Assembly (NCBI RefSeq): GCF_900129375.1
Contig: NZ_FQVN01000007.1
Location: forward strand, 1 to 64,000
Reading direction: 5' to 3'
From: Streptoalloteichus hindustanus
GTDB lineage: Bacteria > Actinomycetota > Actinomycetes > Mycobacteriales > Pseudonocardiaceae
DNA length: 64,000 nt
Shown here: positions 51,430-60,900 of the stretch, piece after piece
How positions within the stretch are numbered: the first letter of the stretch is position 1
How the letters are laid out: every line of letters starts with the position of its first letter
Position numbers and translations under genes: made by a program
The notes under the pieces: generated by a model
What the model was told of the DNA's origin: nothing
What the model saw: the letters and a program-made list of their open reading frames with translations, nothing else
Databases searched by the model: none

Positions 51430-52709
51430 TGCGCGTCCTGTTCACCCCGTTCTCCACCGCGCCCCACGTCTACAACGTCGTCCCCCTGGCGTGGGCCCTG
51501 CACACCGCCGGGCACGAGGTCCGGGTGGCCGCGCACCCCGACATCGTCGACCGGATCACCGCCAGCGGGCTGACCGCGGTGCCGGTGGGCCGGCCGCTGG
51601 GCATCGAGGACGCCATCGACCAGTGGCCCGGCGAGGAGTTCATGGACGCCCTCACCGACGACGTGGGCCTGGCGACCACCACCGACAGCCGGGTGGAGAA
51701 GTGGCTGCGCATGCTCGTCCTCGGGTCGTTGTCGATGTACTTCTGCGACGACTTCCCCACCGGCGGGCACCGTTCGATGGTGGACGACCTGGTGGCGGCG
51801 GCCCGCCAGTGGCGGCCGGACCTGGTGCTGTGGGACCCGGTCAACGTCGCCGGAGCGGTCGCCGCCCGCGCCAGCGGCGCGGTCCACGCCCGACTGCTGT
51901 TCGGCCACGACCTGGTGGCCCGGATGCGCACCACCTTCACCGAGCGCGCGGCCGGGCGGCCCGACGCCGCCGAGGACACCGTCGGCGGCTGGCTGGCCGC
52001 GGCGCTGGCCCGGTTCGGCTGCTCCTTCGACGAGGAGGTCCTGCTGGGCCAGTGGACGGTGGACCCGATGCCGTCCTGGATGCGGTTCCCGCTGGACCTC
52101 ACCTCCGTGCCGGTGCGCAACATCCCCTACAACGGGGTGGCCGCGGTCCCGGACTGGCTGCGCGAGCAGCCGAAGCGGCCCCGGGTGTGCGTGACCCTGG
52201 GGGTGTCGCAGCGGGAGGTGTGGGGCAGGGACCAGGTGTTGGTCTCCGACATCCTGGCCGCGGTGGCCGAGCACGACGTGGAGGTCGTGGCGACGCTGAC
52301 CGCCGACCAGCTCACCTCCACCGCCTCGGTGCCCGACAACGTGCGGCTGGTGGACTACGTGCCGCTGCACGTGCTGCTGCCGACCTGCGCGGCGATCATC
52401 CACCACGGCGGCACCGGCACCTACGCCAACGCCGCCCTGCACGGGGTGCCGCAGCTCATCGTGCCCATCCAGTTGTGGGACGAGGAACTCATCGCCGAGC
52501 GGGTCGCGCGGCGCGGCGCGGGCCTCGCGATCCACCCCGAGGAGCTGACCGCCGCCGGGGTGAAGGACGCGCTGGGCCGTCTGCTGTCGGAGCCGGGTTT
52601 CGTCAGCGGCGCCGAACGCATCCGCGCCGACTTACAGGCCACCCCCAGCCCCCGCGACATCGTTCCGGTGCTGGAGCGCCTGACCGCCGAGCACGCCAAC
52701 CGACCCTGA
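51429..52709 (+). CDS. Second EryCIII/DesVII-like glycosyltransferase
   Basis: 426 residues. Start ATG overlaps the LAL stop codon (TGATG). Opening MRVLFTPFSTAPHVYNVVPLAWALHTAGHEVR and signature LLPTCAAIIHHGGTGTYANAALHGVPQLIVP mark it as a paralogue of the enzyme at 30241, including the LLGQWTVDPMPSWMRFP segment. Transfers an activated deoxysugar to the aglycone or onto the first sugar. Two copies suggest two sugars or two attachment sites. The activator protein needed by close relatives is not in the window. Confidence 0.87.
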   Translation: MRVLFTPFSTAPHVYNVVPLAWALHTAGHEVRVAAHPDIVDRITASGLTAVPVGRPLGIEDAIDQWPGEEFMDALTDDVGLATTTDSRVEKWLRMLVLGSLSMYFCDDFPTGGHRSMVDDLVAAARQWRPDLVLWDPVNVAGAVAARASGAVHARLLFGHDLVARMRTTFTERAAGRPDAAEDTVGGWLAAALARFGCSFDEEVLLGQWTVDPMPSWMRFPLDLTSVPVRNIPYNGVAAVPDWLREQPKRPRVCVTLGVSQREVWGRDQVLVSDILAAVAEHDVEVVATLTADQLTSTASVPDNVRLVDYVPLHVLLPTCAAIIHHGGTGTYANAALHGVPQLIVPIQLWDEELIAERVARRGAGLAIHPEELTAAGVKDALGRLLSEPGFVSGAERIRADLQATPSPRDIVPVLERLTAEHANRP

Positions 52710-52744
52710 ACTCCCGTCATCGGCGCGGTCGTGGCGGCCGTCGG

Positions 52745-53311
52745 TCAACGTCTGGTCGTCGCCTGCTGCCGCAACGCCGCGTCCAGACTCCGCAGGAGCT
52801 CGCCCATGCGGCGGCGACCGCTCGGAGGCTCGGGGTAACGCGCCAGGACGCTCACCACGGTGGGGCTGGCCAGACCTCGTGCCTTCTCGATGTGCTCGGC
52901 GCCGACGGCGCGGTCGTCGCCGGCGTCGAGCTCGAACGCGTGCGCCGCGTAAGCGGCCGCTCCCAGGATGTGCAGGACCTGCGTGGCTTTCGCCAGGGGG
53001 TGCAGGTACGCCGCTGATCCCGCGCCACCGGCGGCGCGCGCCGCGGCGGCCGCGGCGTCGTTCCCCGCTTCTTGAGCTGCCCGCGCTGCCCGGTGCGCGT
53101 CCAACGCGGTCACCCGGAGCGCCTTCGTCCGTCGGCCGCCGGCGGCGAACCTGCGCGCCTCGTCGAGCACGGCCCGCGGACGCGGGTCCTCCGCGCGGTC
53201 GCGCTCGAAGAGCGCCAAAGCGGGCTCCGCGCACGCCACGGCGAAGTCCGCGATCCCACGCAGTTCAGCCATGCTGAGCTCGATCACCAAGTTCTCGCCG
53301 GCCGCAGTCAT
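52745..53311 (-). CDS. Putative Imm5-type immunity protein
   Basis: 188 residues from an ATG at 53311; a GTG at 53335 is also in frame. The pattern DFAVACAEPALALFERDRAEDPRPRAVLDEARRFAAG...RVTALDAHRAARAA...AAAAARAAGGAGSAAY..PLAKATQVLHILGAAAYAAHAFE fits the Ala-rich all-helical Imm-5-like group of predicted immunity proteins of polymorphic toxin systems. No toxin gene is adjacent, so it is an orphan; it could protect against toxins of neighbours. Family assignment by pattern only. Confidence 0.65.
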   Translation of the reverse strand: MTAAGENLVIELSMAELRGIADFAVACAEPALALFERDRAEDPRPRAVLDEARRFAAGGRRTKALRVTALDAHRAARAAQEAGNDAAAAAARAAGGAGSAAYLHPLAKATQVLHILGAAAYAAHAFELDAGDDRAVGAEHIEKARGLASPTVVSVLARYPEPPSGRRRMGELLRSLDAALRQQATTRR

Positions 53312-53442
53312 GCAATCGACGGTATCGTTGAACACTCAGTTGGAACTTCCGAGCGATATCGGCAGGACAGCGAGGGCAAACCCTCAAACGGCGGGTGACT
53401 CAGGCCGGTCGGTCCAGCGAGCGCACCGCCACCGACTCCAAG

Positions 53443-54141
53443 TCAGTACAGCTCACGTTCGTAGTGCTGCTCGACGGCGGCGCCCAGTCCCTGAACCTGG
53501 TTACCCAGGCTGCGGGCCATCTTCCCGGCGTTCTCCGCGACCGACATGGCGTAGAAGTCGCTGCCCAGCGTGACCGCTTCGGCGAGACCGCGTTCGTCGC
53601 GCTCCCACAGCTTCGCGCGGATGACGGCCTTGCCGCACTGGCCGAACACCTCGCGCACGCGCACGACCGTGGCCAGCACGGCCGGTTTGCCCTCGGCGCT
53701 GAGCCGGCCCAGCAGTTCGGGGTCGTCGGTGACGAACGCGGTGCCGTTGACCCGGATGGTCTCGCGCACCCCCGGCACGAAGAACGCCAGGCCCACGGCC
53801 GGGTTGCGGGTGAGGTTCTCGAACGTGTCGGCGAGCTTGTTGCCGGGGCGGTCCGGGATGGCCAACGTCCACGGGTCCAGCACGCGCACCGTCCCCGGCG
53901 GGTCGCCCTTGGGGCTGGCGTCGAGCTGCCCGTTCTCGCCGACGGTGGCCACGACGAAGAACGTGCTGTGCGCGATGAACCGGGTGGCGAACTCCCCGAG
54001 GTAGGGCTCCTTCTTGTCCGCGATGAACGGCGGCGGGTGGCCAAGGACCTCCCGCACCCTGCCCATGTCGATCGGCAGGAAGTCGTCGGCCGCCGTCCGC
54101 TCCGGGGCCGGGCCCCTGGCAGCGCCGATGTCGATGCTCAT
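53443..54141 (-). CDS. PPOX-type FMN flavoprotein (MSMEG_1061-like)
   Basis: 232 residues from the ATG at 54141 with GGAGAA upstream. Landmarks: FIAHSTFFVVATVGENGQLDASPKGDPPGTVRVLDPWTLAIPDRPGNKLADTFENLTRNPAVGLAFFVPG. The family binds FMN and is often annotated as pyridoxamine 5'-phosphate oxidase-like. It follows a PDR-type reductase gene by 31 nt on the same strand, and both face a TetR regulator, so the reductase probably feeds electrons to this flavoprotein. Reaction unknown, likely oxidoreductive detoxification. Confidence 0.85.
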   Translation of the reverse strand: MSIDIGAARGPAPERTAADDFLPIDMGRVREVLGHPPPFIADKKEPYLGEFATRFIAHSTFFVVATVGENGQLDASPKGDPPGTVRVLDPWTLAIPDRPGNKLADTFENLTRNPAVGLAFFVPGVRETIRVNGTAFVTDDPELLGRLSAEGKPAVLATVVRVREVFGQCGKAVIRAKLWERDERGLAEAVTLGSDFYAMSVAENAGKMARSLGNQVQGLGAAVEQHYERELY

Positions 54142-54172
54142 CTCGTTTCTCCTTGCCACAGCTCGGGTTTCG

Positions 54173-55147
54173 TCAGATGTCGAGCACCAGTCGGGGGCCG
54201 CGGGCACGGGACACGCAGATGAACATGCGGTCGCCGGCGCGGCGGTCGTCCTCGGAGAGGATGTCGTCGCGGTGTTCCGGGTCGCCGTCGAGCACCCGGG
54301 TTTCGCACGTGCCGCAGACGCCCTCCCGGCAGGAGCCGGTCACCGGCACGCCCTCGTCCTGGAGCGCGGCCAGGACGCTGCGGTCGGCGGGCACGGTCAC
54401 GGTGCGGTTCGACCTGGCGCACACCACCTCGATCTCGGTGTTCGGCCGGGCGGGCTTGGGCCAGGCCCTGAACCTCTCCATGCGCACGGCGCCGGGTTCC
54501 CAGTGCGCGGCGGCGGCCTCCACCGCGCTCAGCAACGGCTCCGGCCCGCACGCGTAGATGACGGTGCCGGGTCGTGGCTGGTCGAGCCACTCGTGCAGTG
54601 GTATCCGGCCCACCTGGTCCTCGGGGTAGAGCCACACCTGCTCCGGGTACTGCCGCAGGCCGTCGAGGAACGCCATGGAGGCCGCCGTGCGTCCGCCGTA
54701 CGCGAGTTGCCACGGCACACCCCGGTCCGCGGCCTCCCGCACCATCGGCAGGATCGGGGTGATCCCGATTCCGCCCGCGATGAACAGGTACGCGCTCGCG
54801 GGGCCGAAGCCGAAGTTGTCCCGTGGCCCGCGCACCCGCACCGGTTGGCCTGGGCGCAGGAAGGCGTGCACGTACTCGGATCCGCCACGGCTGCCCCGCT
54901 CGCGCAGCACCCCGATGCGGTAGCAGGACCGCTCTTCCGGAGACCCGCACAGCGAGTACTGCCGCGCGATCCCGGTGGGCAGCACCAGCTCGATGTGAGC
55001 GCCGGGGCGCCACGGCGGCAGCTCCCGTCCGTCCGCCGCGCACAGCTCGACCGAGACCACGCCGGCGGCCTCCCACCGCAACTGGCGCACCACCACCGAC
55101 AGCTCCACCGCCTCGGTGCCGGGCCGAGCCGGAGCCACACTCGCCAT
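54173..55147 (-). CDS. PDR/VanB-type reductase (FMN/NAD domains, C-terminal 2Fe-2S ferredoxin)
   Basis: 324 residues from the ATG at 55147 with AGGGGG upstream. N-terminal flavin domain with ARQYSLCG, NAD domain FIAGGIGITPILPMV and YACGPEPLL, then a plant-type ferredoxin with CREGVCGTCETRVLDG and a final ligand in FICVSRA. This order is that of phthalate dioxygenase reductase and VanB. It passes electrons from NADH to an oxygenase or flavoprotein; the neighbouring PPOX protein is the obvious partner. Divergent from a TetR gene with GTTAT-type operators between. Confidence 0.9.
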   Translation of the reverse strand: MASVAPARPGTEAVELSVVVRQLRWEAAGVVSVELCAADGRELPPWRPGAHIELVLPTGIARQYSLCGSPEERSCYRIGVLRERGSRGGSEYVHAFLRPGQPVRVRGPRDNFGFGPASAYLFIAGGIGITPILPMVREAADRGVPWQLAYGGRTAASMAFLDGLRQYPEQVWLYPEDQVGRIPLHEWLDQPRPGTVIYACGPEPLLSAVEAAAAHWEPGAVRMERFRAWPKPARPNTEIEVVCARSNRTVTVPADRSVLAALQDEGVPVTGSCREGVCGTCETRVLDGDPEHRDDILSEDDRRAGDRMFICVSRARGPRLVLDI

Positions 55148-55171
55148 AACGCCCCCTATTGCGTTAACAGC

Positions 55172-55213
55172 GTTATCAATAACAAGACTCAAGGTAGTGA
55201 TAACATCGATAAC
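55172..55213. promoter_or_regulatory. TetR operators, GTTAT/ATAAC boxes
   Basis: GTTATCAATAAC (55172-55183) is a perfect 5-bp-arm palindrome; a second pair of ATAAC boxes lies at 55200-55213, ending right at the GTG start of the TetR gene. The spacing covers both divergent promoters. Confidence 0.65.
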
Positions 55214-55918
55214 GTGTCAACGAATGCTGGTGGAAGCGGGGCTCGCGGCAGGACAGCGCTGCGGGCGGAGACCGTGGCGCTCGCGGCGCTCGCGCTGGTC
55301 GACTCCGGAGGCCTGGAGTCCCTGACCATGCGCCGGCTCGCCGCGAGCCTGAGCGTGCAACTGCCCACGCTCTACCGGCTGTTCGACAACAAGCAGGCCC
55401 TGCTCGACGAGATGGCCGAGACGGTCCTGTCCGGAGTGCTGGGCCGGGTCCACCTCGCCGACGACGCCGAGTGGGCGCAGCGCATCACCGCCCTCGCGCG
55501 GGCGTTGCGGGACACGTTGCTGGCGCAGCGGGACGGGGCGCGCATCGTCGGCGGCGCCTACACCACCAAGCAGCACACGCTGACCCTCGGCGAAACCATG
55601 CAGGCGAGCATGCGCGAGGCCGGTTTCCCCGCCGACATCGCGCTCTGGGCCAGCACCACGATCTTCAGCTTCATCCTGGGCGAGGTGCTCGAACAGCAGG
55701 GCGCCACCGGCGGCGAGGTCGAAGCGCTCACCGCCTCGGTGTCCGGCGAGCGCTACCCCCACTTCGCGGCCGCCCCGCTCGCGCTGTTCGTCGACTTCGA
55801 CGCGCGCTTCGACTTCGGGCTGCGCGTTCTGCTGACCGGGCTGGAAGCGGAGCGCGCTCGGTCCACAGTGGACACGAGCGTCCAGCCGAGCCCGCCCGCC
55901 GGACCACCGGCGACCTGA
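55214..55918 (+). CDS. TetR-family repressor (TetR_C type)
   Basis: 234 residues from the GTG at 55214. Helix-turn-helix ALALVDSGGLESLTMRRLAASLSVQLPTLYRLFDNKQALLDEMAE (about 26-71); the C-terminal part resembles the TetR_C ligand domain of tetracycline-type repressors. The last 25 residues are a Pro/Ser/Thr tail that includes Ser-Thr-Val-Asp encoded by the dispersed palindrome at 55862-55872. Likely represses itself and the divergent reductase-flavoprotein operon. Confidence 0.87.
   Translation: MSTNAGGSGARGRTALRAETVALAALALVDSGGLESLTMRRLAASLSVQLPTLYRLFDNKQALLDEMAETVLSGVLGRVHLADDAEWAQRITALARALRDTLLAQRDGARIVGGAYTTKQHTLTLGETMQASMREAGFPADIALWASTTIFSFILGEVLEQQGATGGEVEALTASVSGERYPHFAAAPLALFVDFDARFDFGLRVLLTGLEAERARSTVDTSVQPSPPAGPPAT
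55862..55872. repeat. Dispersed palindrome copy TCCACAGTGGA
   Basis: Exact copy inside the TetR gene, read in frame as Ser-Thr-Val-Asp near the C-terminus. Confidence 0.85.
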
Positions 55919-56016
55919 TCAACGGGAGACGAGCCGACCAGCCGCTCCCGACCCGCCCTGGCGCCGCTGCCCCTCGGCCGGAAATGCCAGCGGGGCAGGT
56001 GGTGGAGGTGCGTTCG

Positions 56017-56520
56017 TCAGGGGGCCGGTTCGTCGTCGACGGCGCCGAGGTGGGCCGTGAGGTCGTCGACGAACCGGGTGAGGAGACGGCCGAAGGTCTG
56101 GCGGTCCTCGTCGGGCCAGTCGGCCAGAGCGCCGGTGAACCACCCGACCACCGTCTCCAGGTAGCGGCCCGCCGCCGCGCCACCGTCCGACGTCAGCTCG
56201 ATCAGGCGGGCTCGTTTGTCGTGCGGGTCGGTGACGCGGCGGACCAGGCCGCGCCGCTCCAGTTCGTGCAGGTGCCGGGTGACGTGCGGCCCGACGACCT
56301 GCATGCGCGCGGCGATCTCCCCGACGCGCAGCGGTTGCCCGGCCACCCGCAGGGTGACGAGCACCGTGATCGCCGGCCGGTCCAGCGGGATGCCGACCCG
56401 GTCCATGGCCCGCTCCGTCACCTGGCTGCGGTTGAGCACCGTGCCCAGCTGCATCAGGCGCGGCAGCACCCGCGACACGGCTGACTCGCCGTCGGCGCTG
56501 TTACCCATCTCACTCATCAC
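56017..56520 (-). CDS. MarR-family regulator
   Basis: 167 residues. Winged helix with AITVLVTLRVAGQPLRVGEIAARMQVVGPHVTRHLHELERRGLVRRVTDPHDKRARLIELT (about residues 50-110), including the wing Asp-x-Arg pattern. It diverges from an FAD monooxygenase gene; the 106 bp between contain repeated AGT[T/G]AGCTAT boxes. I infer repression of the monooxygenase and of itself. Confidence 0.88.
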   Translation of the reverse strand: MMSEMGNSADGESAVSRVLPRLMQLGTVLNRSQVTERAMDRVGIPLDRPAITVLVTLRVAGQPLRVGEIAARMQVVGPHVTRHLHELERRGLVRRVTDPHDKRARLIELTSDGGAAAGRYLETVVGWFTGALADWPDEDRQTFGRLLTRFVDDLTAHLGAVDDEPAP

Positions 56521-56529
56521 TTACCTAAG

Positions 56530-56607
56530 TTAGCTATTATCTTGGGGGTGGGCACGCGGAGCGGCGGGGGCCGGCGCGAGCCGAAAAAGCATACCAAAGT
56601 GAGCTAT
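56530..56607. promoter_or_regulatory. Candidate MarR boxes
   Basis: AGTTAGCTAT (56530-56539) and AGTGAGCTAT (56598-56607) lie in the divergent MarR/monooxygenase promoter region. The second is 19 bp before the monooxygenase start. Confidence 0.5.
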
Positions 56608-56626
56608 CTAGTTGTGAGGAGCGCGC

Positions 56627-57808
56627 ATGCGCACGGTCCTGGTCTCCGGCGCCAGCATCGCCGGTCCCACGGTGGCCTACTGGCTGCGCCACCACGGCTT
56701 CGACATCACGGTCGTGGAGAAGGCGAACGCCCCACGCGCCGGGGGTTACCCCATCGACATCCGCGGCACGGCGCTGGGCGTCGTCGAGCGGATGGGCCTG
56801 CTGCCGCGGCTGCGGTCAGCCCACGTCGACACCCGGAAGATCACCTTCCTGAACCCCGACGGCAGCGTGATCGCCTCGGCCCGCCCGGACGTCGTCGCCG
56901 GCGGCGTCGACGGCCGCGACCTGGAGGTGCGCCGAGGCGACCTCACCGAGATCCTGTACTCCGCCATCCGCGACGACGTCGAGTTCCTCTTCGACGACTC
57001 CATCGCCGCCCTCGACGAGCACGCCCACGCCGTGGACGTGACCTTCCGCAGCGGCATCCGCCGCACCTTCGACCTCGTCCTCGGCGCCGACGGCCTGCAC
57101 TCCGCCGTCCGGGCCCTCGTCCTCGGCCCCGAGGAGCGGTTCCACCGCTACCTCGGCTACTGCTTCGCCGGCTTCACCCTGCGCAACCACCTCGGCCTGT
57201 CCCACGAGGCCGTCCTCTGGAACACCCCCGGCCGGGCCGCCGTCCTCTACGCGGTGGGCGACAGCGACCACGTCCACGGGTTCCTGAGCTTCACCCGCCC
57301 CGAGCCCCCGTTCGACGCCTTCCGCGACCCGGCCGCCCAACGCGACCTGGTCGCCTCGGTCTTCGCCGACGACGGCTGGGAGGTCCCCCGCATGCTCACC
57401 GCGCTGCGCGACGCCGACGACCTCTTCTTCGACGTCGTCAGCCAGATCCACCTGCCCCGCTGGTCCTCCGGCCGCGCCGCCCTCGTCGGCGACGCCGCCC
57501 ACGCCCCGTCGTTCCTCACCGGACAGGGCACCAGTCTCGCCCTCGTCGGCGCGTACATGCTCGCGGGCCACCTGGCCACCGCCCCCGACCACGCGACGGC
57601 GTTCGCCGCCTACGAGAACACCACCCGCCCGTTCGTGGAGCTGAACCAGGCCCTGGTCACCGAAGGCAACGCCAGCATGCTCCCCAACACCGACGAAGCC
57701 CTCGCCGAGCGCAACGCCGCCCTCCGCGACCTCACCTCCCTGCCCGCCGACACCGACCACCCGGCCTACTCCGCCCTCCAACTCCCCACCTTCACCACCA
57801 CCACCTGA
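56627..57808 (+). CDS. FAD-dependent monooxygenase (group A, TetX-like)
   Basis: 393 residues. Dinucleotide fold VLVSGASIAGPTVAYWLRHHGF (4-25), DG motif LVLGADGLHSAVR (about 152-164) and GD motif AALVGDAAHAPSFLTGQGTSLAL (about 284-306). These are the three marks of flavin hydroxylases that act on aromatic or polyketide substrates, such as TetX and RdmE. Divergent from a MarR regulator; ends in a hairpin. Could hydroxylate and inactivate an antibiotic, or act on a plant or soil phenolic. Confidence 0.88.
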   Translation: MRTVLVSGASIAGPTVAYWLRHHGFDITVVEKANAPRAGGYPIDIRGTALGVVERMGLLPRLRSAHVDTRKITFLNPDGSVIASARPDVVAGGVDGRDLEVRRGDLTEILYSAIRDDVEFLFDDSIAALDEHAHAVDVTFRSGIRRTFDLVLGADGLHSAVRALVLGPEERFHRYLGYCFAGFTLRNHLGLSHEAVLWNTPGRAAVLYAVGDSDHVHGFLSFTRPEPPFDAFRDPAAQRDLVASVFADDGWEVPRMLTALRDADDLFFDVVSQIHLPRWSSGRAALVGDAAHAPSFLTGQGTSLALVGAYMLAGHLATAPDHATAFAAYENTTRPFVELNQALVTEGNASMLPNTDEALAERNAALRDLTSLPADTDHPAYSALQLPTFTTTT

Positions 57809-57838
57809 CGCCGTAGCCCGACGCCGGCCCACCGCCGA

Positions 57839-57877
57839 ACCCGTGGGGCCAGGGCTTTGCGCCCCTGCCCCACGGGT
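57839..57877 (+). terminator. Hairpin terminator
   Basis: 17-nt arms (57839-57855 and 57861-57877, 15 of 17 paired, outer 11 bp perfect: ACCCGTGGGGC) around TTTGC, 30 bases after the monooxygenase stop. Confidence 0.8.
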
Positions 57878-57951
57878 CCGCAACGGGGCCTGCCTGAGTG
57901 GGCGATCAGAGGGGGCGCCTCGGGGTTGTTTCGCTTCGGGATCATGAGTGG

Positions 57952-60900
57952 GTGATAGCTGAGGGTGCGCTGCGGATCGGTCAGTCGGTCGCGAAGCAGC
58001 TGGCATTGCAGTGGTTCTCGGAGAAGAAGGCCGACAGCAGGCGCGGACGTGACCTGAGCAGGTTGATCGGGGCCCGCTTCCCCGTCCGCCGGCAGGAACG
58101 CGATGTCATGGAAGCGCTCCTGAAGATCGAGGACGACGTGGCGCGCGGCCTGGAACCGGAACTCGCCCGCGCCGCGCATGGCCTGCCGGACAACGAGCGG
58201 GAAGCGGCGTTGGCCGCTGTGTCGGACGCGTTGGAGGACTCGGATCTTTCCGACGGTGCGCTGTTCGCTGTCGACTGCGACCCGCGCGCACTGGCAGCGG
58301 CGGTCCGCAGGCAGCAGCCGGTGGATCGCGCCGGACTGTCCGAGCGGGCCGCACGGCTCTACGACGCCGCTTTGGAGCGGGCGTGCGTGGTCCTGATTCA
58401 CCTGGTTCGGGAACTGCCAGAGTTCGAGGCCGCGGTGGCGGTGGAGACACTGGGCCGGCTGCGGACCGTGCTCGAGCGCGTCGAACAGCTCCTGGAACGT
58501 GTGCCCATGCCCGAGTTGTCGGCGCCATCGGGTCGCCTGCTCGACGACGAGTTCCGCACCCGGTACCTGAACAGCGTCGCCCGCTCGTACGACCAGCTCG
58601 AAGTCATCGGTCTCACCACTCACTCCTACGAGCCGAGGACCACGGTGAGCGTGGCCTACCTGAGCTTGACGGTGACAGACGACGCGAAGCGAGGTCGCAG
58701 GGACAGAGAACACTTCGGCTGGCGCGACAACGACCTCGAACTCGATCCAACCACCACTCTCCGGGTCGAGGTGGCGCTGGGCGACAGCAGGCTCACCGTG
58801 GTGCGCGGCGAGGCGGGCGCCGGCAAGTCGACGCTGCTGCGCTGGTTAGCCGTCAACGCCGCCCGCTCCGCCTTCACCGGGCACTTGCGCGAGTGGAACG
58901 GGTGTGTGCCGTTCATGGTGAAGCTTCGCGAGTTCGCGACCAGGGCGCTGCCCCGAGGCGACGACGTGCTCAACCAGCCCAGTTCTCCGCAGCTCGGCCC
59001 AATTCCTGAAGGCTGGGCACACCGGCAGTTCGACTCGGGCCGGGCACTGCTGCTGGTCGACGGAATTGACGAACTGTCCGCCCGACGCCGTCCCGCGGTG
59101 CGGACCTGGTTACGGGAGCTGCTGGCCAGTTATCCGCAACTGCGAGTGGTGGTGACGTCGCGCCCGACCGCGATTACAGCCAAGTGGCTGACGCATGAGG
59201 GGTTCCGATCGGTCGTACTGGAGCCGATGACGCCTGGCGACGTCCAGGTGTTCCTCCGGCGATGGCATTCCGCACTACTGGACTCCGCGACCAACCCGGC
59301 GGTCCTGCCCTGCCGTCCCGAAGAGGTTGACGAGCACAGGCGGACCTTGTTGGCGCAGTTACAAGCCCGCCCACATCTACGTGCACTGGCACGGAACCCG
59401 CTGCTGTGCGCGATGCTGTGCGCGCTCAACCTCGACCGACGGTCTCGGCTGCCACGCGACCGCGTCGCGCTGTACTCGGCCGCGCTGGACATGCTGTTGG
59501 AGCGCAGGGACGCCGACCGGAACGTGGTGGCGGGCGCGGAAATCCAGGCGTCAGCCAGCGAGAAGCGGGTACTTCTCCAAGTCCTGGCGTGGTGGCTCAA
59601 CGAGAACGGTCGCACCGAGATGAGCCGGGACCAAGCGCTCGCACGCATAGCAGAGCGGTTGCGGGGTATGCCCAACGTCCAGGAAGACGCGGAGACGCTG
59701 CTGGACCACCTGATCGAGCGCAGCGGCGTCATCCGGTCGCCCGCGATGGGCCGCATCGACTTCATTCACCGAACGTTCCAGGAGTTCCTGGCGGCACGCG
59801 AGGCGATGGACCGCGACAGCGTCGACTTGATCGTGCGGCACGCGTCGTCGGACCTGTGGCGAGAGACAGTGATCATGGCCTGCGCGCAGGGAACTTCGGA
59901 GCAGCGCGGGCGCTTGCTCGAGGGCCTCCTGGGTGCTGCGGATCGGGCGTCAGCGAAAAAGGCCCGCCAGCTGAACTTGCTGGCTGCGGCGTGCCGGGAA
60001 ACGGCGATTCTGGCGCCACCGGAGGTGCTGGCACAGGTGGACGAGCGCGTCCGCACGCTCGTGCCTCCGCGAAGCGTGAGAGAGAGCCGATCTCTGGCGA
60101 CCGTGGGCGAGACAGTGCTGGACTACCTGCCCACCGATCTCTCCACGTTGTCCACCTCGCAGGCCGTCGCCTGTGTGCGCACGGCGACGTTGGTCAATGG
60201 CCCGCGAGCACTCGACACACTGAGTGGGTACGCCGCTGATCCACGCGAGGAGTTGACTCATGAACTCGCCTGGTCGTGGCAGTACTTCGATCCGGAGACC
60301 TACGCTCGCCAGGTTCTGGCAGATGCGCCGTTGACCATGAGGTATCCACGGGACTGCATTGACGTGGATAGCCGTGCCGTACCGTACCTGCATCTGATTA
60401 AGAACTTACACAGCTGTCGCGTTAACCTCTGGGGCATCAGCGATATCACCAACGAACTCCGGCAGCTGAGCAGATTGACGAAGCTACGTGGATTGACTGT
60501 ACTCGGCGACGTCGCTCCCGACTCGCTGCCGGAGCTGTCCACGTTACAGAGACTGGAGTGGCTCTTCCTGAACTTCAGAGAGAGGTGGCCCGACTCGGTG
60601 GACTTCATCGCCAGCCTCGCCCACATCCGCGATCTGAGCTTGGTCAACACCTGGTCACTCCGAGATTTCGCGTTCTTGCGGGAACTCAAGCGCGTAAGGA
60701 AGCTGAACTTGTCGTCCCCGGTGACCAATTGGATGGACGAGGTGGCCGTACCAGAACGCCTCACTGACGCTACATACACCGGCCCTTCTGACCGCTACAC
60801 CCAGAAAGCCTTCGTAGCAAGGTTTCCCAACATCACAAGACTCAGTTTCCACTCCAAGCGGGACACAGAGGCGTCACGAGACATGTGGGCGTTCGCCCGG

